DNA of 57,309 nucleotides from an uncultured Bacillaceae bacterium (GTDB lineage Bacteria > Bacillota > Bacilli > Bacillales > Caldibacillaceae): the NCBI GenBank assembly GCA_937951955.1, contig CALGAD010000065.1, positions 1 to 57,309 on the forward strand. The letters run 5' to 3'. Within the stretch, counting starts at the first letter, position 1, and the number at the start of each line of letters is the position of its first letter. Below the pieces are notes generated by a model. The model was not told where the DNA came from. It was given only the letters and a program-made list of their open reading frames with translations, and did not search any database. A program made the translations under genes and the position numbers. Below, in pieces: positions 43,710 to 52,400 of the stretch.

Positions 43710-43919
43710 TTAATCATTCACTTCAACGAAATAGTCTTTCGAATATCCGCCAATCCTACCTGTATTATCAATGATGAAATAATACTCTTCGGTCTCATTT
43801 TTCACTTCATAAACTTTTTCAGCGGAAAGAACGCGATCGACCCGATATTTTTCTGCATTTGTATGTACGCATTTAATTTTTTTGATCGTGGGTAATTTAT
43901 CCCATTTTAAATGCATCAT
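43710..43919 (-). CDS. Small DUF6501-like protein
   Basis: The 69-residue protein (MMHLKWDKLPTIKKIKCVHT at the start) has the pattern EVKNETEEYYFIIDNTGRIG. It resembles a short Bacillaceae family that I recall as DUF6501, function unknown. AAGGAG lies about ten bases before the ATG at 43919; a TTG two codons upstream is less likely. Confidence 0.68.
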   Translation of the reverse strand: MMHLKWDKLPTIKKIKCVHTNAEKYRVDRVLSAEKVYEVKNETEEYYFIIDNTGRIGGYSKDYFVEVND

Positions 43920-44010
43920 TTTCAATCAACTCCTTTTCTTTCAATACCATTATAGTGAGAAAGCCCGGTTACAATCAAGATGAAGCATGTTTATGATAAA
44001 AGAAAAATTT

Positions 44011-44047
44011 AAAAAGTGCCTGCAAGTTCAGATAAACTCACAGGCAC
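44011..44047 (-). terminator. odhAB terminator
   Basis: GTGCCTG pairs with CAGGCAC (with an additional AT extension) and is followed on the minus strand by TTTTTAAA. Confidence 0.78.
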
Positions 44048-44054
44048 GAATCGT

Positions 44055-45290
44055 TTAAGAATTTAAGAGCAGTTGTTCCGGATTTTCTAATAATTTTTTC
44101 ACGGTTACAAGGAAGCTGACCGCTTCTTTACCGTCGACAATACGATGATCGTATGATAAGGCGACGTACATCATCGGGCGAATTTCAATCCGTTCATTAT
44201 CGACAGCGACTGGACGGTTTTGAATGGCGTGCATTCCTAAAATGCCCACTTGCGGTCCATTTAAAATTGGTGTCGAGAATAAAGAACCGAAAACACCGCC
44301 GTTCGTGATAGTAAACGTTCCACCCTGTAAATCTTGTAAGGATAATTTGTTGTCTCTCGCTTTTTTAGCCAGTTCCATGATGTCCCGTTCAATTTCAGCA
44401 AAGTTTTTCTTATCACAATCTCGAACAACCGGTACAACTAATCCTTCATCCGTTGAAACAGCAATACCGATATCATAATACTTTTTCACGATCAATTGAT
44501 CGCCATCAATTTCCGCATTGAGGAGCGGGAATTTCTTTAGCGCAGCGACAACAGCCTTCGTAAAGAAGGACATGAAACCGAGTTTGACATCATTTTCTTC
44601 ATAAAATTGATCTTTCCAGCGCTTCCTGAGTTCCATAACCGCCGTCATATCAATCTCATTAAAGGTTGTCAGCATCGCAGCTGTTTGCTGAACTTCTTTT
44701 AATCTTTTAGCGATCGTCTGTCTGCGGCGAGTCATCCGGATAATTTCCACAGGTTTATCGGTCTGTGCATCAGTTTGCAAGACCGTTGTTGTTTTCGGTT
44801 GTTGCGGTGGTGCAGGTTGCTGTACTACTTCTTGTTTTGTATAGCCCTCTACATCTTGTTTGCGTATGCGGCCGAACGGGTCGCTTGTCGGAACTTCTGA
44901 TAAGTCAATACCTTTTTCCCGGGCTAATTTCCGGGCAGCTGGAGATGCAATCGGCTGCTGTTCTTTCGTCTTCTCTTCTACAACCGGTTCTTCCTGTTTC
45001 GTTTCCTCCTGTTTTTCCTCAGTCTGTTCAGGTGCAGCGACTGTTGCAGCAACTTCTCCTTCAGCGATGATGGCGATCGTATCGCCTACTTGAACCGTAT
45101 CGCCTTCCTCAAAGAGAAGCTCCTGGATAACACCTTCATAATCGGAAATCAAATCCACATTTACTTTATCCGTTTCTAATTCGGCAATGGCTTCCCCTTT
45201 GTTGACGTAATCACCTGGCTTTTTTAACCATTGCGAAATCGTTCCGTCAATAATCGATTCTGCCAGTTCAGGTACTTTAATTTCTGCCAC
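44055..45290 (-). CDS. odhB: 2-oxoglutarate dehydrogenase E2, dihydrolipoyl succinyltransferase
   Basis: The 411-residue E2 subunit has one lipoyl domain (residues 1-76, attachment Lys in LETDKVNVD near 43), a linker rich in Glu, Gln and Pro, an E3-binding domain (ASPAARKLAREKGIDL), a second linker and the acyltransferase core ending with the active-site SYDHRIVDGKEAV. It transfers the succinyl group to CoA in the TCA cycle. GTG at 45290 has AAAGGGG about ten bases upstream. It follows odhA at 70 bases in one operon. Confidence 0.96.
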   Translation of the reverse strand: MAEIKVPELAESIIDGTISQWLKKPGDYVNKGEAIAELETDKVNVDLISDYEGVIQELLFEEGDTVQVGDTIAIIAEGEVAATVAAPEQTEEKQEETKQEEPVVEEKTKEQQPIASPAARKLAREKGIDLSEVPTSDPFGRIRKQDVEGYTKQEVVQQPAPPQQPKTTTVLQTDAQTDKPVEIIRMTRRRQTIAKRLKEVQQTAAMLTTFNEIDMTAVMELRKRWKDQFYEENDVKLGFMSFFTKAVVAALKKFPLLNAEIDGDQLIVKKYYDIGIAVSTDEGLVVPVVRDCDKKNFAEIERDIMELAKKARDNKLSLQDLQGGTFTITNGGVFGSLFSTPILNGPQVGILGMHAIQNRPVAVDNERIEIRPMMYVALSYDHRIVDGKEAVSFLVTVKKLLENPEQLLLNS

Positions 45291-45360
45291 TTATATTATC
45301 CCCTTTCCCTTTGCCAAATATATTCATAGATTCATTTCCATCAAGGAGAAAATATTTTCC

Positions 45361-48156
45361 TTAATGGAGAACGGAGTACACTTTGTGAGATAAGGCTTCC
45401 GACAGGATTCGGTCTTGTTCTTTTTTATGTGAAGCAGGATCGCCTTCACTCGTTGCCGAACGTTCTGGTCTACCGATATAGACAACCTTTTGATTTTCCT
45501 TCGCCAAATGATGGAGACGCGGCGCAACATAGCTCCACGGTCCCATATTTTTCGGTTCTTCTTGAACCCAGGCGATTTCTTTAACATTCGTATAGCGATT
45601 GAGGTAGTTTGCCAGAATTTCTTCCGGGAATGGATACAATTCTTCGATTCTTAGAATATGGAACCAGTCTTTATTTTCCAAATCTGGCAGACGTTCTTCT
45701 AAATCAATAGCGATCTTTCCGCTGCATAAAATCAGGCGTTCTACTTTTTCGGGATTTTGACCTAATCCGCTTTGTTCCAGTACCGGCTTAAAGGATCCTT
45801 CCGCAAGCTCTTCAGCACTAGAAGCAACGAGCGGATGGCGCAGTAAGCTCTTCGGAGTAAAAATAATGAGCGGGCGAATCTCATCCTTTTGTAAATTCAA
45901 TGCCTGTCTTCTTAAAATATGGAAATACTGCGCAGATCGGGTCATATTAGCTACGATCCAGTTGTTCTCAGCTGCTAAGGTCAAGAACCGTTCTATACGT
46001 GCGCTGGAGTGTTCCGGTCCCTGTCCCTCATATCCATGGGGTAAAAGAACGACCAAACCGCTTTTTTCTCCCCATTTAGCCCGACCGCTGGAAATAAACT
46101 GATCAAACATGACCTGGGCACCATTGGCGAAATCGCCAAATTGGGCTTCCCAGAGCACCAGCGTTTCCGGTGCATAGACATTGTAACCATATTCAAATCC
46201 GAGAACCCCGACTTCACTCAAGGGACTGTTATAAACCTCAAAAGAAGCTTTACCATTTGATAAGTGATGAATCGGTACTAGAGTTTCACCGGTTTTATGA
46301 TCGTGTAACACGAGATGTCGTTGCACGAAGGTTCCCCGCTGAGAATCTTGACCGGTAAACCTTACAGGAATTCCGTCTTCAACGATCGAAGCGAATGCCA
46401 GTGTTTCCGCATGAGCCCAATCAATTTTTTGCTCTAAAAAGGCCTGTTTGCGGCGCTGAATGATTCTTCCGAGCTTGGGTAGAGGTTCGAAATCCTCTGG
46501 CCAATTTAACAGCTCTTCATTGATGCGCAGGAGCGTGTCATATGCTACTTTCGTATCGTTTACTGGCAATTGCTTTGTGACCGCTAGTGGCGGTGTTAGA
46601 TCTGTTTGATCTTCCTTCGCCTTTGCAAGATTATCACGGGCTTCCTGCAAGCGATTGTTCACCGCTGTTTCCATCCGTTTTACTTCATCTTCATTAATCA
46701 TTCCTTGAGCGATTAATTTGTCTTTATATAACACCCGAACCGTCGGATGTTGATGAATTTGGTTGTACATCAATGGATTGGTCATCATCGGTTCATCCAT
46801 TTCGTTATGACCGTACCGGCGATAACCAATTAAATCAATTAAAATATCTTTATGAAATGTTTGTCTGTATAAAACTGCCAGTCTCGCCGCTGCCACAACC
46901 GCTTCCGGATCATCCGCATTGACGTGGATAATCGGAATATCGAATCCTTTTGCCAGATCACTGGCATACCGGGTCGAGCGTCCATCCGTTACCTCTGTGG
47001 TAAAACCAATCATATTATTAGCAATAATATGAATAATTCCTCCAGAACCATATCCAGGTAGTCTCGACATATTCAAGGTTTCGGCCACGACACCCTGACC
47101 GATAAAGGCAGCATCCCCATGGATGACAATCCCGAGTGCCCGATTCATATCCTGTTTCGGGATACCCGGATTTGTCCGATCATCCTGGGCGGCGCGGGTT
47201 GCACCGGAAACTACCGGATTGACGAATTCTAAATGACTCGGGTTATTGGCCATCGTAATGCGCACATCACCATCATAGCGCACGCCACCTAAATGATAGC
47301 TCACATCACCCGTCCATCCCTGTGTGCATTCAAATGAACCGTCTTCCGGGAGAAACTCTGTGCCAGATACTTTTTCAAATTCGGCTAACATCATTTCATA
47401 CGGTTTACTTAGCACATGGGTCAACACGTTGAGTCTGCCGCGATGGGCCATACCAATATTGATATTTTTGACACCAAAATCGACCGAATCCTGGATGATT
47501 TGATCCAGTAAAGGTACTAATGTATCCAGCCCTTCAATGGAGAAACGTTTTGCCCCTACATAGGTTCGATGCAGGAATTGTTCAAAAAATTCCACTTCGG
47601 TTAATCGATTAAGAAGGGCCTGTTTTTCTTCTTTATTTAAGTTTTGATGATATTTTTCCGTCTCAATTGTCTCTTTCAACCATTTTTTCTCATCTTCATC
47701 TTGTAAATGGTTATATTCAAATGTAATTTTCCCTGTGTAGGACTTGAGCAAGTTCTGGATCGCTTCATAACCGGTTTGACCGGTAAAATGTTCACCGAAT
47801 AGTGTTCCACTTACCTGCATCAAGTCTTGGACCGATAAATTTTCATATTTTGTTAAAAAATCTTTAATTGTCGTTTCTCTTTGTTCTAAAGGATAAATAT
47901 CAGCATAATAATGACCGTTCGTACGAATATCCTCTGCGAGTTGGGTAGCTTTGATTAGTTTTTCTACATTTTCTAACTGGTTAAAGGGATGGGCTTCCAT
48001 TTCGCTACTCTGCTCGAAAATCGGTGGACCCCACTTTTCAAAAAGCTCCCGCAACTCTGGATCGACTTGATTTGCATCTTGTAAGTAAAGTTCATACAAT
48101 TCTACAATGAATCCAAGGTTCGGCCCGTGAAATTTTCCCCATGGATTATGCCTCAT
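45361..48156 (-). CDS. odhA: 2-oxoglutarate dehydrogenase E1 component
   Basis: The 931-residue thiamin-diphosphate-dependent E1 decarboxylates 2-oxoglutarate. It begins with the family N-terminus NPWGKFHGPNLGFIVELYE, and has IGMAHRGRLNVL, the ThDP/Mg motif HGDAAFIGQGVVAET and GHNEMDEP. Length matches Bacillus OdhA. The ATG at 48156 follows GGAGGGG by nine bases; a start six codons upstream lies before that site. odhB follows directly. Promoter and a cre-like site lie upstream. The E3 gene is elsewhere. Confidence 0.97.
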   Translation of the reverse strand: MRHNPWGKFHGPNLGFIVELYELYLQDANQVDPELRELFEKWGPPIFEQSSEMEAHPFNQLENVEKLIKATQLAEDIRTNGHYYADIYPLEQRETTIKDFLTKYENLSVQDLMQVSGTLFGEHFTGQTGYEAIQNLLKSYTGKITFEYNHLQDEDEKKWLKETIETEKYHQNLNKEEKQALLNRLTEVEFFEQFLHRTYVGAKRFSIEGLDTLVPLLDQIIQDSVDFGVKNINIGMAHRGRLNVLTHVLSKPYEMMLAEFEKVSGTEFLPEDGSFECTQGWTGDVSYHLGGVRYDGDVRITMANNPSHLEFVNPVVSGATRAAQDDRTNPGIPKQDMNRALGIVIHGDAAFIGQGVVAETLNMSRLPGYGSGGIIHIIANNMIGFTTEVTDGRSTRYASDLAKGFDIPIIHVNADDPEAVVAAARLAVLYRQTFHKDILIDLIGYRRYGHNEMDEPMMTNPLMYNQIHQHPTVRVLYKDKLIAQGMINEDEVKRMETAVNNRLQEARDNLAKAKEDQTDLTPPLAVTKQLPVNDTKVAYDTLLRINEELLNWPEDFEPLPKLGRIIQRRKQAFLEQKIDWAHAETLAFASIVEDGIPVRFTGQDSQRGTFVQRHLVLHDHKTGETLVPIHHLSNGKASFEVYNSPLSEVGVLGFEYGYNVYAPETLVLWEAQFGDFANGAQVMFDQFISSGRAKWGEKSGLVVLLPHGYEGQGPEHSSARIERFLTLAAENNWIVANMTRSAQYFHILRRQALNLQKDEIRPLIIFTPKSLLRHPLVASSAEELAEGSFKPVLEQSGLGQNPEKVERLILCSGKIAIDLEERLPDLENKDWFHILRIEELYPFPEEILANYLNRYTNVKEIAWVQEEPKNMGPWSYVAPRLHHLAKENQKVVYIGRPERSATSEGDPASHKKEQDRILSEALSHKVYSVLH

Positions 48157-48249
48157 ATTGATATACCCCTCCAAAATTTTGTAAATACTATGTATCTCTT
48201 TTCCCCGATAAATAATTATTTTAAAATAAAAATGGTCACGATTTTTCCC

Positions 48250-48263
48250 TTTAACCGTTTACA
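48250..48263 (-). promoter_or_regulatory. Probable CcpA cre site at the odhA start of transcription
   Basis: On the minus strand TGTAAACGGTTAAA matches the cre consensus TGWAANCGNTNWCA at all fixed positions but one. It begins five bases after the odhA -10 box, so bound CcpA should block initiation during growth on preferred sugars. Confidence 0.55.
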
Positions 48264-48268
48264 ACTTC

Positions 48269-48296
48269 ATTTTACCATTATGGAAAGTGAAGTCAA
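48269..48296 (-). promoter_or_regulatory. Sigma-A promoter of odhAB
   Basis: On the minus strand TTGACT (48291-48296) and TAAAAT (48269-48274) are 16 bases apart. The leader would be about 105 bases. Confidence 0.6.
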
Positions 48297-48513
48297 AGAA
48301 AATGATTAAATATTCCAGCAATTAAAAGGAATATCTTAATTCTTTACAAATCAACGCGATTCATTATTTTCTTAACAAAATAGTGTAGAAATATAATAAT
48401 ACTACCGATACCATCCTACAATTTTGTATTCGAAATGCAACCCTTTTGTTATGAATTTACTTAAAATTTTCCTAAAAAAGATAATTCATGTCATTTCCAT
48501 CAATTTTCAATAA

Positions 48514-48556
48514 AAAATGAGGGCACGCCTCAGGCATAGACCCCCATTTCAGGTTT
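48514..48556 (-). terminator. Terminator of the downstream csp gene
   Basis: On the minus strand AAATGGGGG pairs with CCCTCATTT (one wobble) around a loop that has its own small hairpin, then TTTTTT follows. Confidence 0.7.
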
Positions 48557-48601
48557 GGGATACAGAAAAAGAATGGTAATCTTTTTCCATATATCATGCA
48601 A

Positions 48602-48805
48602 TTATGATAATTTTTGAACATTGACAGCTTGTGGACCGCGGTCGCTTTGCTCTATATCAAAGCTAACTTCCTGTCCTTCTTCCAGGGTTTTAAAACCTTC
48701 GGATAAAATCGCTGAATAATGGACGAAAACGTCGGTGCCATCATCCTGTTCAATAAAACCATAACCTTTTTCTGCATTGAACCATTTTACTTTTCCTGTT
48801 GCCAT
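48602..48805 (-). CDS. Cold-shock protein (CspA family)
   Basis: The 67-residue single cold-shock domain has RNP1-like KGYGFIE and RNP2-like DVFVHYSAI. It binds single-stranded RNA and DNA as a chaperone. It differs from the neighbouring paralog mainly in the middle (EQDDGTDVF). AGGAGG lies before the ATG at 48805. A short perfect hairpin (TGTGGATA with TATCCACA) sits in the leader about 30 bases upstream. Confidence 0.95.
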   Translation of the reverse strand: MATGKVKWFNAEKGYGFIEQDDGTDVFVHYSAILSEGFKTLEEGQEVSFDIEQSDRGPQAVNVQKLS

Positions 48806-48832
48806 TCAGATCCTCCTAAAAAATAAATCGCT

Positions 48833-48852
48833 GTGGATAATACTATCCACAT
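48833..48852 (-). other. Leader hairpin of the second csp gene
   Basis: TGTGGATA and TATCCACA form a perfect eight-pair stem with a four-base loop about 28 bases before the csp start codon. It could shape the leader RNA; no T-run follows, so it is not a terminator. Confidence 0.5.
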
Positions 48853-48943
48853 TTTTAGTATGAGAAATTAATCGGATTTCTAAACATCTTTTTTTAAATT
48901 TATGATATAAACTTTAAAAATGAAAAAAGGGCTTGTTTGCGTA

Positions 48944-48972
48944 ATAAAAAAGGCGATGCAAGATGCATCGCC
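48944..48972 (-). terminator. Terminator of the first csp gene
   Basis: GGCGATGCA pairs with TGCATCGCC and is followed on the minus strand by six T residues, directly after the stop. Confidence 0.87.
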
Positions 48973-48988
48973 AGAATTTACCAAGAGA

Positions 48989-49189
48989 TTATAATTTTAC
49001 AACGTTTGCTGCTTGAGGTCCGCGATTTCCTTCAACGATTTCAAAAGAAACTTCTTGACCTTCTTCTAAAGTTTTGAAACCTTTGCCTTCGATTGCTGTG
49101 TAGTGAACAAATACATCGTTTTGTCCTTCTACTTCAATAAAACCGAAGCCTTTTTCTGCACTAAACCATTTTACTTTACCTGTGTTCAT
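48989..49189 (-). CDS. Cold-shock protein (CspB/CspD-like)
   Basis: The 66-residue cold-shock domain protein has KGFGFIE and DVFVHYTAI. About three quarters of residues match the neighbouring paralog, so the pair arose by duplication. It should act as an RNA chaperone and transcription antiterminator. AGGAGG precedes the ATG at 49189. It is transcribed from a strong promoter about 150 bases upstream; the leader holds a long terminator-like hairpin. Confidence 0.95.
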   Translation of the reverse strand: MNTGKVKWFSAEKGFGFIEVEGQNDVFVHYTAIEGKGFKTLEEGQEVSFEIVEGNRGPQAANVVKL

Positions 49190-49243
49190 GGTAATCCTCC
49201 TAAAAAAATTAAACTTTACACTAGTTCCGTTCTAAAAAGAAAA

Positions 49244-49299
49244 GTCGCAACTGGAATTTGAAGTAGGTACTATCGCCCACATCAAATTGCAGTTGCGAC
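49244..49299 (-). ncRNA. Long terminator-like hairpin in the csp leader
   Basis: Two 18-base arms (49244-49261 and 49282-49299) pair with a single mismatch around a 20-base loop. On the minus strand the stem extends by AAAG with TTTT and the T-run continues as TTTTCTTTTT. This is the shape of an intrinsic terminator, placed about 30 bases after the predicted start of transcription and 54 bases before the csp ATG. It could be an attenuator, a cold-sensing leader, or the end of a small RNA of about 95 bases. Confidence 0.6.
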
Positions 49300-49337
49300 C
49301 TTTACTTCTAAAAAATGAACTATGTAATACTTAATTC

Positions 49338-49366
49338 ATATTACTGGATTACAACGGGTTTGTCAA
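49338..49366 (-). promoter_or_regulatory. Strong sigma-A promoter of the csp leader
   Basis: On the minus strand a perfect TTGACA (49361-49366) is 17 bases from TAATAT (49338-49343). This is the best promoter match I found in the window. Confidence 0.8.
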
Positions 49367-49438
49367 CCAATTTTTTCATATTTTTATTTAAACGTGTAAA
49401 TAAAATGAAAGTAAGCAACCTAAATACAAACGAGAGAA

Positions 49439-49467
49439 AAAACTACCCGGAAACGACCGGGTAGTTT
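49439..49467 (-). terminator. bpr terminator
   Basis: AAACTACCCGG pairs perfectly with CCGGGTAGTTT and is followed by TTTTT on the minus strand. Confidence 0.87.
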
Positions 49468-49491
49468 ATGTTTCGAAAGGTTAATTTTTAT

Positions 49492-52400
49492 TTATTTTCC
49501 ATCCGTGTTAGTGTCAACATTAAGGTACAATTTCCCTGTGCTTAACTTACGGGCCTCATTTCCGAACGCATCCACTGCCTTTACCTCAACGACTGCACCT
49601 TCAGCAACAATGTTTGAAGTGACTGTGTAATAACCGACGTAACGACCCGGTTCGATCTCCATTAAAGGAAGTTCCGTAACATTGCTTACCTGTCCGCCCC
49701 TTACATTGGTCAGCGGCATGTGGATGGAATATGTTGCCCGAAGTCCTGGTTCACTTGTAAATTCGATGGCTACACTTTCACCAGCATTTAGATAATAATC
49801 TTTATCGGGTTTGACGTTTTCGATCACCGGGGCAGTGTAATCCACAGCAATCGTTACTTCTTGAACCGTTTCATTACCAGCGCGGTCTTTTGCTACGACG
49901 GTAATGACATTTTCACCTTCATCAAGAATAATTCTCGCTGAGTATTCATTACCGGTTACATTTGCTTTCGTACCATTTACTGTCACCGAATCCAGATAAT
50001 CGTCGACAACTGTCCCTGTCACCGTGATCACTTCTCTGTTATATTTCTGTCCATTTTTCGGTGCTGTTATCGTTAACTCAGGTGCTTCGCCGTCATAAGT
50101 GACCAGGATAGATTCTGAAGGTGCGGAATAACCGCGATCGCTCTTGACACGGGCTAGCAATGAGTTTTCACCATATTCAAGACTAATCTCCGCTCTAAAT
50201 GCACCTTCCTCATCGGAAGTAACGACAGCGACTTCCTCATCGTTATTAAAGATCGCTATATCAACATTCGGTACGGTCGTACCTGTAACAGTCACTGTTT
50301 CTTCATTCGTAAAGCTATTGTTTTCAGGTGATGTGATCAGAGGTGCGTCGATTTCATATTCAACGGTTGCCCGGATCATGTAATTTCCTTCACTCGACGG
50401 TGCTTGTGACCATGTACCATCTACTAATTTCCAGCTTCTTGCCGCATACGGCCCGTTTTCATCCATCGCCAATCCTGGTGTGTCCGGATATGGTGCTGTT
50501 TGAATGAATGTCATGTAGAAATCGCCCTCTACAACGATGCCCTGATCACTTAAATCGACATATGTCCACTCACCATTCCGTAAAGCAGTGGCATCAAACG
50601 GTCCGGCAATGCGGTTACCCGGTGCACCATCCGTTCCCGTTGCGTCATAGACTGCAACCTGGAATTCCGTTCCACCCGGTACCGGCCAGTCTTCATCGAT
50701 GAAGAATAACCCCCCTGTGACTAATGCCTTTTCAGCCCCTTCTTCAAGAGACATTCTTACGGCCCAGCCGTTACCTGCATCATAGAAAGCTCTAGCGTTT
50801 TCTGCTGTTCCGTCATCATAACCGATCTCACCCGGGTATCCGATAAACGGTTCCAGGGCCACATCGATGACCTGTTCAGATTCACCTTCCACCGTTACCT
50901 CGATCTCTTGATCCGAATAAAGAGGTGCGACGATTTTCATCGTATACGTGCCTTCGTAGGCGGTAAGTGAGTAGTTTCCTTCTTCATCGGTGACTGCAGG
51001 TTCGATATTGGCATCTTCCATCAAGAAAATTCGGGCATTTTCAATCGGTTCACCCGTCTGGGCGTTGGTTACTTTTCCAGAAACCATTCCCTTAGGAAGT
51101 TCTTCGAGTGTAAAGTTTGCCGTCGTTTCTTCATTCTCAACAATGGTTACTTGTTGTTGTTGTGAACGATAACCGTAGCTTTCTGCCAGTAATGTGAAAT
51201 CACCGGCGGCATGTAACATTGAGTAGCTGCCATCCGCAGGATTGGTGGCTACTGAACGTCCAGATTCAACAACCGTTACCTTTGCCTCAAGTGGTAAATT
51301 GGCAATAACCGCTTCTGACTTTGCTTTGTTTTCCGCTTTTGCTAGTTTGTTTGTCAGGTCAGGGCGTTCTTTAACCGGTTCGCGCTGACCTTTTTTCGCT
51401 TTTTCGCTAGCAGCCGGTTTTTTATCTCCCTTTTCTATGCCGAGTTTCTTTTGAGTGCCTAAAGATGTGTCAGAAATACGTACATCATCGATATACCAGC
51501 CGTCTCTTACGATGCTGACATCCGTATCCATGTCAAAGGAGATGCGGATTGTCTTACCGGCGAACTGACTCAAGTTAATTTCTTCATGGAGCCATCCATT
51601 GGACATATCCGTGTAAACATCCATTAAATACCAGGTCGAGCCATTATCATCGGAGATAAAGACATATCCGTAATCCCAATTCCGTTCAAAATTGTACCAG
51701 TGGGTAAATTGTAAATACGCATTTCCATCTTCAGGAACTTTTATTGGCGGTGCTTCCAAAGCAGAATACGAGTAATTCGGATATGGCCCATCTAAATCCG
51801 TTGCCATTAATTTTTCGCCAGAATACGCTTCGCCTGGTCCACTCGTCGGTGTTCCCCACTCCCATACATTGTTCTCCCCATATGTGATCCAGCCGGCAAT
51901 ATTGTCTTCAAAATCCTGGAAGTAACCGACGGTTGGCGTTTCTTGTACTTCTATCGCGAAATCGTCGGTGACCGTTTCATTACCGCCAAAGTCAACAGCT
52001 TTAAAATGATAGGTTAACTGACCTGCAACAACATCTTCTCCAGGAATTGTCGCCGCAAAGACACCATGTTTATGATCGCCACTAACCTGGGTCGCTTCAA
52101 CAACTCCTGTTGAACCGTCTTCTTTGTAGTATTCAACCTCAACAGCTGTAATACTTACATTATCAGTAACCGTTGCTTCTAATTGAACGGGCATACCTTC
52201 AAAGGTTGGACCAGGTGCTTCATGTTCGATGACCGGAGCTTCCGTATCTTCACCTTCTTCTGTAACTTGTCCTTTCACAACGCCTAAACCGGAAACAACA
52301 GAAGCAACAGCATCATAAGCATTTACGATTCCGTGTCCGAAAGCATTGTTCGGTGATTCTGGATAGTCGCTATTCGTCATCGGTGTTGCTGTTTCTGTTA

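Larger units (their letters stand above)
48157..48601. other. Intergenic region between odhA and csp
   Basis: About 445 bases. It holds the odhA leader, cre site and promoter on the left and the cold-shock gene terminator on the right. The middle part (about 48300-48510) is AT-rich with nothing recognisable. Confidence 0.6.
49190..49491. other. Intergenic region upstream of the first csp gene
   Basis: About 300 bases with no coding sequence. It contains, in minus-strand order, the bpr terminator, the csp promoter, the long hairpin and the csp ribosome-binding site. Confidence 0.7.

Noticed and set aside
44765..45093. Overlapping plus-strand frames inside odhB
   Set aside because: They are antisense shadows of the low-complexity Glu/Gln/Pro linker of the E2 protein.
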